From the NCBI RefSeq assembly GCF_018069755.1, contig NZ_JAGQDE010000001.1:186001-250000 (forward strand): 64,000 nt of DNA. The letters are read 5' to 3'. The DNA comes from Ideonella aquatica (GTDB lineage: Bacteria; Pseudomonadota; Gammaproteobacteria; Burkholderiales; Burkholderiaceae_C). Shown piece by piece: positions 8,635 to 15,745 of this stretch (within the stretch, counting starts at the first letter, position 1; each line of letters starts with the position of its first letter). Both the position numbers and the translations under genes were made by a program. The notes under the pieces are model-generated. The model was not told where the DNA came from. It was given only the letters and a program-made list of their open reading frames with translations, and did not search any database.

Positions 8635-9188
8635 GACAGCGGCTCCTCGGCCGGCAGCAGCCGCAGGCCTTCGTGGGCGATGGTCAGCTCTTCGATCGCC
8701 ACCTCGCCGGTCTTGGCATTGAGCTCGGGGCCGCGGATCTTGGCCGGCAGGCCACGGTCAAACATCCAGCTGGCCTGCACCTGGCCTGCGGCGCTCATCA
8801 CATGCACCAGGCCGTCAAAGCGCGGCACCGGCCGCTCGCCGTTGAGGATGCGCTGCATCCAGTGCCACAGCTCGGGGCTGGACTGGCCGTTCTCGCCACG
8901 CACGACGAACATGCCGCGCTTGAGCACCAGGTTCGGGAACTTGCCGCGGCCCACCCGGCGGATCACGCCGTTGTTGCGACCGCCCTCGACGTACTCCTGC
9001 ACGTCCATCTCGATCTCCAGTCCGCTGACCTCCTGGAAGCCGCCGTCGCACAGCCGGCGATCACCTGCGGGCGGCAGGGTGCCATCGCCGCCGCCCGGCG
9101 GCAGTGGCTGGCCGGCCACCACGGTGGGCGAGCGCAGCAGGCGCACCTCGAAGCGGAAGGCGGTGATCAGGGTCTCGCTGTCGGCCAC
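8631..9188 (-). CDS. CIS inner tube protein 2, gp19-like (185 aa)
   Basis: Second tail-tube subunit (T4 gp19/Pvc5-like), probably forming the tube layers next to the hub. Core family motifs are present: FQEVSGLEIEMDVQEYVEGG, RVGRGKFPNLVLKRGMFV, LWHWMQRILNGE and KTGEVAIEELTIAHEGLRL. A roughly 25-residue glycine-rich insertion (around 35-50) distinguishes it from tube 1. The start is a GTG at 9188: GGAGGAGGG lies just upstream, and it begins 1 nt after the sheath 2 stop. Confidence 0.93.
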   Translation of the reverse strand: MADSETLITAFRFEVRLLRSPTVVAGQPLPPGGGDGTLPPAGDRRLCDGGFQEVSGLEIEMDVQEYVEGGRNNGVIRRVGRGKFPNLVLKRGMFVVRGENGQSSPELWHWMQRILNGERPVPRFDGLVHVMSAAGQVQASWMFDRGLPAKIRGPELNAKTGEVAIEELTIAHEGLRLLPAEEPLS

Positions 9189-9189
9189 C

Positions 9190-11196
9190 TCAACCCTCCT
9201 CCAGCTTGAGCGTGCCGTCGCCATCGCGGCGCAGGCGGACCAGGATGAACTCCAGCGGCTCGGCCGGTGCCACGCCGATCTCCACCAGCAGCTCGCCGCG
9301 GTCCTGGCGCACGCGGTCGTCGACCACGCGCACGAAAAACGACGCGGCCTCGCTGCCGCCGGCAAAGGCGCCGGCCTGGTAGAGCCGTCGCAGCAGCGCT
9401 TCGCAGGCGTGGCGCAGGTCGCGCCAGAGCGCTGGGCCGTTGGGCTCGAAGACCGCCCATTGGGTCTGGGTCAGCAGCGTGCGGCGCAGCATCAGCATCA
9501 GCCGGCGCACCGACAGCTGGCGCCAGGCCGGGTCCTGCGACAGCGTGCGCGCCGCCACCAGCGCGATGCCGCGCGGCTCGCGCACGAAGCAGTTCACGTG
9601 CTGCGGATGCAGCGCGTCGGCGCGGCCCTCAGGCTGCGGCTCGGCCAGGCCCACCACCTGGCGGGCGATCTCGTTGGCCGGGCCATGCTGGATGCCGCGT
9701 TCCAACTCGCGCCGCGCGATCACGCCGGCTGCCACGGCCGACGGCGGCAGGCGCCGCGGCGGGCGGCCGCTGTCCTGCCAGGGGTCCCCGGGGCGGCGGC
9801 TGGGCACCAGCCAGGGGTGGTAGGCCGCCGCGTAGCTGCTGTCGAAGCGCGAGCGCCAGTCCTCGATGCGGGCCTGCGACAGGCCGGGCGGCACGTCGAG
9901 CAGCGCGATCAGCTGGCCGGTGGTCTCGCAGAGGTCCAGCACCTGCTGCTGAAGCGCGCAGACCGCGTCCAGCCCGGCGGCGGTGCGCGGGTCCAGCAGC
10001 AGACCGCTCAGGGCGCTGGCCGGGGTGGGCTCGACCGCGGCCAGGGCGGGCAGGGCCACGCAGGCGGCGAAGCGGGCGCCGGCACCGGCGGGCTCGGTGG
10101 CGGGCAGCGCCTCGGGCGGGCTCCACTGGGTGGGCAGGTACAGGTCCGGCACCAGCAACTGGGTCAGTTGCGACAGGCCGGTCAGCGCGGTGATGCCGCT
10201 GCCAGGCAGGTCGTCGGCCGGTGTCCAGGCGGGGTCGAAGAAGTCGCTGTGCTGCAGCGTGCCGTAGGCGTCGTCGCCGCCGCCGAAGCCGCTGGCGCGC
10301 CCCTGCAGCAACTCCAGCCGCGTGTGCAGCGGCTGCAGCGCTGTGGCGGCCCAGTCGGGGTGCGGCCACAGCAGCGCCGACTCCTCACACAGCACGCTGG
10401 CCAGCCAGCGCGGGTGCTGGGGGGACAGGGCGAGGTGCTCGAAGCGCTCACGCCGGCCGGCGCCGTCGTCCACCTCGATGGCCACCTCGACCTGCTCGAC
10501 GCGGGCCACCGGAGCGGCCAGTGGTGGGTTGAGCTGCAGTTCCAGGCGTTCACGCGGGCGCAGTGCATCGCGCCGGGTGAGCAGGTGGGTGCAGGTGGCC
10601 AGGACACTGCCGCCCAGGCCGTCGTGCAGGCGCAGCAGCGCACCGGGCAGCACCGGCGCCTGGGGGTCGACCAGCAGTGTGGCGTCAGGGCCGGTTTGCA
10701 CGGTCAGGGCACGGGTCTGGAAGCCCAGGCGCACCTGCAGCGCATGGCCCCAGGTGCCGGGATTGCGGGCCAGCAGCCGTGGCTCGGTGCTGAAGGCGCC
10801 CTGCAGTGCGGCCTGCGCACAGCCGCTGTGGAAAGGCTGGCCGTCGCGCCGCGGCACGATGCGCAGCACCCAGGCCAGGCGGCCGCCCTGCTCGAAGTAG
10901 CTGGCCACCGCATGCGGCAGCAGCCCCGGTCCGTCAAAGCCGCCGAAGTGCCGCACATACTCGTCGAAGCTGCGCACCGCCACCGGCACGCTGCGCTGCA
11001 CCACCGGATCGTTCACCAGGCGCTGCCAGCCCGCCGGGTGGCGTTCGTCCACGCGCGGCTGCTGCGCCGGGCCGCGTGGCGCCACGCCGACGAAGGCGCA
11101 GACGTCCATGCGCTCAGGGTGCAGCACCGGCTCGCGCAGGCTGGGCAGCGCGAAAACACCGGGGGCGCCGAGCGGCGCGCGAGCAGGGGCGAGCAT
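9190..11196 (-). CDS. CIS tail sheath protein 2 (668 aa)
   Basis: Second sheath subunit. N-terminal part contains CAFVGVAPRGPAQQPR and AVASYFEQGGRLAWVLRI, equivalent to the sheath domain that adopts the extended arm; the C-terminal 200 residues are clear sheath (IARREIERG-like IARRELERGIQHGPAN, then VRRLMLMLRRTLLTQTQWAV and FEPNGPALWRDL). It is longer and more divergent than sheath 1, consistent with a baseplate-proximal sheath as in PVC/Afp particles that carry two or three sheath paralogues. ATG at 11196, 12 nt after the tube 1 stop. Confidence 0.93.
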   Translation of the reverse strand: MLAPARAPLGAPGVFALPSLREPVLHPERMDVCAFVGVAPRGPAQQPRVDERHPAGWQRLVNDPVVQRSVPVAVRSFDEYVRHFGGFDGPGLLPHAVASYFEQGGRLAWVLRIVPRRDGQPFHSGCAQAALQGAFSTEPRLLARNPGTWGHALQVRLGFQTRALTVQTGPDATLLVDPQAPVLPGALLRLHDGLGGSVLATCTHLLTRRDALRPRERLELQLNPPLAAPVARVEQVEVAIEVDDGAGRRERFEHLALSPQHPRWLASVLCEESALLWPHPDWAATALQPLHTRLELLQGRASGFGGGDDAYGTLQHSDFFDPAWTPADDLPGSGITALTGLSQLTQLLVPDLYLPTQWSPPEALPATEPAGAGARFAACVALPALAAVEPTPASALSGLLLDPRTAAGLDAVCALQQQVLDLCETTGQLIALLDVPPGLSQARIEDWRSRFDSSYAAAYHPWLVPSRRPGDPWQDSGRPPRRLPPSAVAAGVIARRELERGIQHGPANEIARQVVGLAEPQPEGRADALHPQHVNCFVREPRGIALVAARTLSQDPAWRQLSVRRLMLMLRRTLLTQTQWAVFEPNGPALWRDLRHACEALLRRLYQAGAFAGGSEAASFFVRVVDDRVRQDRGELLVEIGVAPAEPLEFILVRLRRDGDGTLKLEEG

Positions 11197-11208
11197 GGTG
11201 GCCGCCGA

Positions 11209-11661
11209 TTACTCGTAGACCACGCCTTCGTGCACCAGGTGCAGCTCTTCCATCGCCACCTCGCCGCCGCCCTTGGCGGCCAGCGTCGGCCCGACCCACT
11301 TCTTGGGCTGGGCGTTGAGCAGCTTGAAGACGGCCACCACGTCGCGGCTGGACTCGTCGAGCAGCGAGATCACCACCGTGCGCCGGCCGTTGCTGCCCTC
11401 GCGCACCTGCTTGACCCACTCGAACAGCGCGGTGCTGCCCACCAGGCCGCGCTTGAGCGTCACATCCTCCTGCTTGAACGTGTTGGCGATCTTGCGGACG
11501 GTGTTGAACTTCTCGTTGCCGTTGCGGTATTCGGAGTAGTTGATCTCGGTGCCCAGGCCGCTCACATCGGAGAAGCCACCGAGCACGCCAGCGTCATCAC
11601 CCTCGCCAAGCGAGACCCGGAAGTTGAAGGCGCCATAGGGGTTGTCGCGGTAGATTGCCAT
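11209..11661 (-). CDS. CIS inner tube protein 1, gp19-like (150 aa)
   Basis: Main inner-tube subunit (T4 gp19/Hcp fold; Pvc1/Afp1 type) that stacks into the hollow tube driven into the target. Motifs: AFNFRVSLGEGDDAG, GGFSDVSGLGTEINYSEY, QEDVTLKRGLVGSTALFEWV and a C-terminal VAMEELHLVHEGVVYE. Length is standard. A strong AAGGAG lies upstream of the ATG at 11661, matching the need for very high expression. It lies directly after sheath 1, the usual order in such operons. Confidence 0.96.
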   Translation of the reverse strand: MAIYRDNPYGAFNFRVSLGEGDDAGVLGGFSDVSGLGTEINYSEYRNGNEKFNTVRKIANTFKQEDVTLKRGLVGSTALFEWVKQVREGSNGRRTVVISLLDESSRDVVAVFKLLNAQPKKWVGPTLAAKGGGEVAMEELHLVHEGVVYE

Positions 11662-11683
11662 GATGGGATGCTCCTTCGGCGTC

Positions 11684-13558
11684 TTAGCCCTGGGCGTCGG
11701 CCGTCCACTGGCCCACGCGGAAGATCACGAACTCGGCCGGCCGGCTCGGGGCGATCCCCACCTGGCAGATCATTCGGCCGTTGTCGAGGTCGTTCTGGGT
11801 CATCGTGCTGCGGTCGCAGCGCACGAAATAGGCTTCCTCGGGCTTGGCGCCGACCAGTGCGCCGTCGCGCCACAGCACCAGCAGGAAGTCCTCGACCATC
11901 CGGCGGATGTTGGCCCACAGCCGCTCCTGGTTGGGCTCGAAGACGGCCCACTGCGTGGCCTTCTCGATCGAGTGCTCGACATAGATGAACAGCCGCCGCA
12001 CGTTGACGTACTTCCACTCGGGGTCGGAGCTCATCGTGCGGGCGCCCCAGACGCGGCTGCCGCGGCCCTCGAAGAAGCGCAGGCAATTCACCCCTTCGGG
12101 GTTGAGCACGTCCTGGCGCGCCTTGTTGATGTTGATCTCGAACTGCGTGAGCCCGCGCACCACCTCGTTGGCGGGCGCCTTGTGCACGCCGCGCTCGATG
12201 TCGCTGCGCGCGTAGATGCCGCAGACGAAGCCCGAGGGCGGCAGCAGCAGCTTGCGCGGCGGCACGCCGGGCACGGCCGGGAACATCGGGTCGAGCACCT
12301 CGATCCACGGGTGGTACAGCGCAGCGTACTTGGAGTCGAAGCGGCCGCGGAACTCGCGGATGTCGGTGATCGACATCGAGGGCCGGGCGTCGGCCACCGC
12401 GATGCGGTAGCGGTACTTCTCGGCGTGCGCCACCAGGTGGTCGACACAGAGCTGGCTGAACAGCGGGTCGGCCGGCAGGCCGGAAACGCCGCTGTCGGGC
12501 ATCGCGACGATGGCGATGTCTTCGAGCTCGCCCAAGGCCTCCAGGCCGGTGGCGCGGCGCTCGGCATGGTCGACGTCGGCCTCGTTGCCGCGCAGCGCAT
12601 CGGGGGCCGGCACCGCGCCGTCGACACCGCCGGCCAGGCGCTTGGCCGCGGCCTGCAGTCCCTTCATCAGCGCAGCGGGGTGGTGGCGGTGCGCGGTGTC
12701 GAGGACCGACAGGTCCAGCCAGACCATGGCGTTCTCGTCCTCGGGGTCGTCGCGCTCAAGCACCTTGCCGATGTGGCGGCTTTGCGCCGAGTGGGCGCCC
12801 AGCTGCTCGTAGCTGTCGATGCGGCCGCCCGGACCGCGCACGATGACGCGCAGCTCGACCAGCGCCAGCGGCGTGCCGTCGGCCACCACCGCCGGGTTGC
12901 CGCTGCTGTCGATGAAGGTCTGGCGGCCGTTGTTGTCCACCTCGATGACGTACAGCGTGTTGGTCAGCGGCGCGTTGTCGGCCAGCGGCCCAGCGGGCAG
13001 CACCTCGACCACCGCACCGGCGCGCGCGGTGCGCACCTGGATGCCCCAGGCGGCCTTGTTCAGCACGTCGTTGGGATCGGCCGGCCAGTTGAAGCCCAGG
13101 TTGCGGCTGCGCGTGACGCGGGTCTCGACCAGCACATTGCCGTCCTCACCCGGCCAGCGGGCGCGCCAGGTCGCATTGCCGGCGTCCGTGACCGCGGTGA
13201 GCTGCCCACAGGCATTGAACGTGGTCATCCCGGCCGGCGCCTGGTAGACCCGCGAGACATACAGCCGCCGGCCCCCGTTGTTGAAGAAGGCCCGCGCCGC
13301 ATGGGCCAGGTAGGCCACGCGCTCGCTGCCGTCCGACAGCTGCATCGGCGCCAGGCCGCCGTAGACCCGCTCGAACTCGGTGTACGAGGTGATCAGGCGG
13401 GGCTTGCAGGTGCTGGGACCATCGAATTCGGCGTACTGCACCGGGCCGAAGCGGGCCATGCCGGCCATGCCGGTGGTGCTGGTGGGGACGCCTTCGATCG
13501 ACTTCGCTCGGAAGCTGACCTCTTCGACATAGACGCCTGGGGCGAGGTACTCGGGCAT
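11684..13558 (-). CDS. CIS tail sheath protein 1 (624 aa)
   Basis: Major contractile sheath subunit. Starts MPEYLAPGVYVEEV, the classic sheath opening, and ends with the conserved C-terminal sheath domain (FRGRFDSKYAALYHPWIEV, CGIYARSDIERGVHKAPANE, VRRLFIYVEHSIEKATQWAV, FEPNQERLWANIRRMVEDFL). Upon baseplate triggering it contracts and pushes the tube out. AAGGGA is positioned upstream of the ATG. A 125-nt gap separates it from the preceding 307-aa gene, the largest gap inside the operon, with no recognisable gene in it; it may hold a processing site or internal promoter. Confidence 0.97.
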   Translation of the reverse strand: MPEYLAPGVYVEEVSFRAKSIEGVPTSTTGMAGMARFGPVQYAEFDGPSTCKPRLITSYTEFERVYGGLAPMQLSDGSERVAYLAHAARAFFNNGGRRLYVSRVYQAPAGMTTFNACGQLTAVTDAGNATWRARWPGEDGNVLVETRVTRSRNLGFNWPADPNDVLNKAAWGIQVRTARAGAVVEVLPAGPLADNAPLTNTLYVIEVDNNGRQTFIDSSGNPAVVADGTPLALVELRVIVRGPGGRIDSYEQLGAHSAQSRHIGKVLERDDPEDENAMVWLDLSVLDTAHRHHPAALMKGLQAAAKRLAGGVDGAVPAPDALRGNEADVDHAERRATGLEALGELEDIAIVAMPDSGVSGLPADPLFSQLCVDHLVAHAEKYRYRIAVADARPSMSITDIREFRGRFDSKYAALYHPWIEVLDPMFPAVPGVPPRKLLLPPSGFVCGIYARSDIERGVHKAPANEVVRGLTQFEININKARQDVLNPEGVNCLRFFEGRGSRVWGARTMSSDPEWKYVNVRRLFIYVEHSIEKATQWAVFEPNQERLWANIRRMVEDFLLVLWRDGALVGAKPEEAYFVRCDRSTMTQNDLDNGRMICQVGIAPSRPAEFVIFRVGQWTADAQG

Positions 13559-13683
13559 GGTGTTTCCCTTCTGGTGGAGCGGCGGCAGGGCCGGCGGGGT
13601 TCAGTGCGGGGCGCGCGGCCCGTCGGGGGGGAGCGGCGGACGGCGGGGCGGTGCGAGGGCGTGGTGCATGGCGTCTCGGCTTC

Positions 13684-14607
13684 TCAGGCAAACAGCAGCT
13701 GGGCGTCGTCCAGCACCAGGACGCGTCCCGGCCCCGGGGACAGATCGATCGGGCCGCGCCGCACGAAGCCCGGTGGCACGCGTTGGCCTTGCAGCACGTC
13801 CAGGTCGTCGGCCTCGGCCACCTCCAGGGGCAGGCTCAGCAGCGGCTGGGCGGGATCGAAAGGCGCCTCGGGGGGCAGGTACACCCACAGCCGCAAGGCC
13901 AGCGCCGTGGGCAGCGCGGCGCCACCGCCCGCGGCCTCGGGGCCCAGCACGACCAGGAACTCGCCGCGGTCGTCGCCGTGGCCCCAGCCCAGGGCGGTCT
14001 CGGTGGCCGGGTTGGGCGGCGCCGCGCCCGGTCGGGTGACCAGCAGGCGGCACCAGGGCACCGGCACGGCGTGGGCCAGGTCGGCACCGCGCTGCACGCG
14101 GCCGCGCAGGGCGCTGGCACCGGCCGGCAGCGGATAGCGCGCGCCCGGCCACAGCCAGGCGCTGCGCCGATTGACCAGACCCGCCGCTGGCAGACCATCG
14201 GCCAGCACCGGCAGCAGGGCCAGGCGGCGCGGCACCAGCAGGCGGGGGTCCTCACCGGGCCGGTAGCCGCCGCTGGACCGGCCCGCGTGGCCCCAGGCAC
14301 GCAGCTCCAGCCGCGTGGGATCGTCGGCCGGGGTGGCGGGCGGGCTGTCCAGGCGGTCTTGCGCGGCGCGCGCCAGCACCTTGGCCAGGCGGCCGGCGTG
14401 GCGCAGCGCATGGCGCGCCAGCGGGTGCACGTCCAGCGGCTGGGCCAGTGGCCGCTCGCCCACGGCCAGCAGCTCGCTGGCCCAGGGACCCAGCGCGGGG
14501 CGGGCGCCGACCGCATCCATCCATTGCACGCCCAGCGCCAGGCGATGGCGCAGCTGCGACACCGGATGGGTGTTGTCCAGGCCCAGGGTGGGGGCGGCCA
14601 GGCTCAC
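13684..14607 (-). CDS. CIS-operon protein of unknown function (307 aa)
   Basis: Not recognised. Begins with GTG overlapping the DUF4255 stop (GTGA). It is soluble, Ala/Leu/Pro/Arg-rich, with no signal peptide or membrane segment. A central part (LLVPRRLALLPVLADGLPAA, about 130-150) and a C-terminal beta-rich part (LPLEVAEADDLDVLQGQRVP, then RVLVLDDAQLLFA) look globular. Position between the cap protein and the sheath suggests a particle component or assembly factor, possibly related to the tail terminator or cap; this is inference from context only. Confidence 0.8.
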   Translation of the reverse strand: MSLAAPTLGLDNTHPVSQLRHRLALGVQWMDAVGARPALGPWASELLAVGERPLAQPLDVHPLARHALRHAGRLAKVLARAAQDRLDSPPATPADDPTRLELRAWGHAGRSSGGYRPGEDPRLLVPRRLALLPVLADGLPAAGLVNRRSAWLWPGARYPLPAGASALRGRVQRGADLAHAVPVPWCRLLVTRPGAAPPNPATETALGWGHGDDRGEFLVVLGPEAAGGGAALPTALALRLWVYLPPEAPFDPAQPLLSLPLEVAEADDLDVLQGQRVPPGFVRRGPIDLSPGPGRVLVLDDAQLLFA

Positions 14608-15227
14608 GTGGGCAGCCTCATGATGATGTCGGCCTCGGTGACGGGTGGCGCCAGGTCCTCGGGCAGGGTGTCGATGCGCACCACCCGCGCCACGTAGGGC
14701 ACCGACAGGTGGTAGTCGCCGGGCAGCGAGTCGAAGGTGCGCATCAGCGCCTCGGTGGAGATCTCCTCGAGCAGCACCTGCACCGAGTCGATCGCCGAGT
14801 GGCGCGCCTCACCGGCGTACTTGGGCGTGCCCGGCAGCTTGGGCTCGTAAAGCAGCGGACCGGAGAGCACCGGCGTGGACTCAATCACCTGCATCGCGCG
14901 GCCGATGATCATGTGCTGGTGCTCGGCGTTGTCGGCCCAGGGCGTCAGCAGGTAATGCAGGTCCAGCGCCAGGTGGCCTCGGCCATCGTCGGTGGTGCGC
15001 GAGGACCACGCGGCGCGCATCGTGCGGTTGAAGTCCACGCGGTAGAGCAGGATCGACAGGCCGTGCTCGCCCACCGGCGTCTGGCCGCCCTTGTCGGCCA
15101 GGTCTTCGGTGCGGATCAGCACCGCCTTGCTGGTCTTGCCGGGCACCGGCGGGCGCAGCTGGAAGGCCTGGTCGAGCAGGCGCTCCAGGCTCTTGCCGAT
15201 CGCGGCGATCGCGGTGAAGCCGGCCAT
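14604..15227 (-). CDS. DUF4255 / Pvc16-like cap (tail terminator) protein (207 aa)
   Basis: Matches the DUF4255 (Pvc16 N-terminal) family, which caps the distal end of sheath and tube in extracellular and cytoplasmic injection systems. Typical features: an N-terminal helix FTAIAAIGKSLERLLDQAF, ILLYRVDFNRTMR, LDLHYLLTPWADNAEHQHMI (the conserved 'LHYLLTPW' signature) and LSVPYVARVVRID near the end. Length is normal. Its ATG shares one base with the preceding stop (TGATG), and its stop overlaps the next GTG, so it is translationally coupled on both sides. Confidence 0.94.
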   Translation of the reverse strand: MAGFTAIAAIGKSLERLLDQAFQLRPPVPGKTSKAVLIRTEDLADKGGQTPVGEHGLSILLYRVDFNRTMRAAWSSRTTDDGRGHLALDLHYLLTPWADNAEHQHMIIGRAMQVIESTPVLSGPLLYEPKLPGTPKYAGEARHSAIDSVQVLLEEISTEALMRTFDSLPGDYHLSVPYVARVVRIDTLPEDLAPPVTEADIIMRLPT

Positions 15228-15517
15228 CAGTGCAGGCTCCGGGGCGGCAGCTCGTCCAGGCCTTCGGCCAGTGCATCGAGCTGGGCGTCGAGCGCGGGGT
15301 CGGCGACGCGGCGCATGCGGGTGCGGCCATCGGCCGCGGGCAGGGGTTCGAGCACGCCGCGGCGGACCATCCAGTCCAGCGCCTCCTCGACCACGGCAGG
15401 CGGCGCCAGGTCCATCAGCCACCAGTGGGCGATACCTTCGGCGGTGTCGCAGACGTGCGGATGGGCGCGCAGGTAGCGCGCCAGCATCTGCACGGTGGTC
15501 ATCACGTCGTGGCGCAT
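15227..15517 (-). CDS. Small protein, first gene of the CIS operon (96 aa)
   Basis: Unrecognised small soluble protein that opens the injection-system operon. It reads MRHDVMTTVQMLARYLRAH at the start, with a helical segment including TAEGIAHWWLMDL and a winged-helix-like EEALDWMVRRGVLEP followed by an acidic/leucine-rich tail. The proposed sigma-54 -12 element ends 16 nt before ATG 15517, so this start would be nearly leaderless; an ATG at 15502 (MTTVQ...) would give a leader of about 20 nt and may be the true start. Possible small regulator or assembly factor; function unknown. Confidence 0.75.
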   Translation of the reverse strand: MRHDVMTTVQMLARYLRAHPHVCDTAEGIAHWWLMDLAPPAVVEEALDWMVRRGVLEPLPAADGRTRMRRVADPALDAQLDALAEGLDELPPRSLH

Positions 15518-15531
15518 GGCACGGGCTGAAG

Positions 15532-15547
15532 CGCAAGTTGGATGCCA
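15532..15547 (-). promoter_or_regulatory. Sigma-54 (-24/-12) promoter of the CIS operon
   Basis: On the minus strand TGGCAT-CCAAC-TTGCG has GG at 15546-15545 and GC at 15534-15533, with exactly the 10 nt between them that sigma-54 RNA polymerase requires (consensus TGGCAC-N5-TTGCW; one mismatch in the -24 hexamer). The predicted transcription start is near 15521, just before the first CIS gene. The neighbouring enhancer-binding protein gene and palindrome support it. Confidence 0.75.
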
Positions 15548-15629
15548 GCGCGAGCCGGGCCAACGCGCGGCGGCGATACCCAGGGACAGCCTGGTGGAGG
15601 CACCCGCTGAGCAGGCCTCTGGCAGGATG

Positions 15630-15655
15630 TTTTTGTCCTGGCGCCTGGACAAAAA
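15630..15655. promoter_or_regulatory. 26-bp near-perfect palindrome, candidate enhancer (UAS) for the sigma-54 activator
   Basis: Arms TTTTTGTCC and GGACAAAAA flank an 8-nt centre that itself contains GGCGCC; only one symmetric base pair position (T opposite T) breaks the palindrome. The centre is about 120 bp upstream of the predicted sigma-54 transcription start, the usual distance for enhancer-binding protein sites. It lies between the activator gene and the operon it would control. No U-tract follows on either strand beyond the palindrome, so a terminator is less likely. Confidence 0.65.
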
Positions 15656-15745
15656 GCGCCGGTCGCCGACCGCTGTGCGCAGCGCCGCCGACCCCCGTTC
15701 AGCGTCGACGGTGCCGGCAGGACTGGCGCAGGGGAAGGTGGGGAA

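Noticed and set aside
8680..11988. Very long plus-strand open frame (over 1100 codons) opposite the tube and sheath genes
   Set aside because: Antisense shadow produced by high GC third positions; its translation has no domain character and the minus-strand genes are clearly real.
1..15517. Type VI secretion system
   Set aside because: Sheath, cap (DUF4255), separate gpD/gpV and LysM adaptor are of the extracellular/phage-tail type; no TssJ, TssL, TssM or ClpV is present.
1..15517. Prophage or R-type pyocin
   Set aside because: No lysis, regulator, head or integrase genes are visible, and DUF4255 plus DUF5908 are CIS markers. The left flank is unseen, so this is provisional.
15630..15655. 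Palindrome read as a terminator for the activator gene
   Set aside because: The flanking T-run belongs to the palindrome itself; on the minus strand the hairpin is followed by A residues, not T. Distance to the sigma-54 promoter fits an enhancer better.
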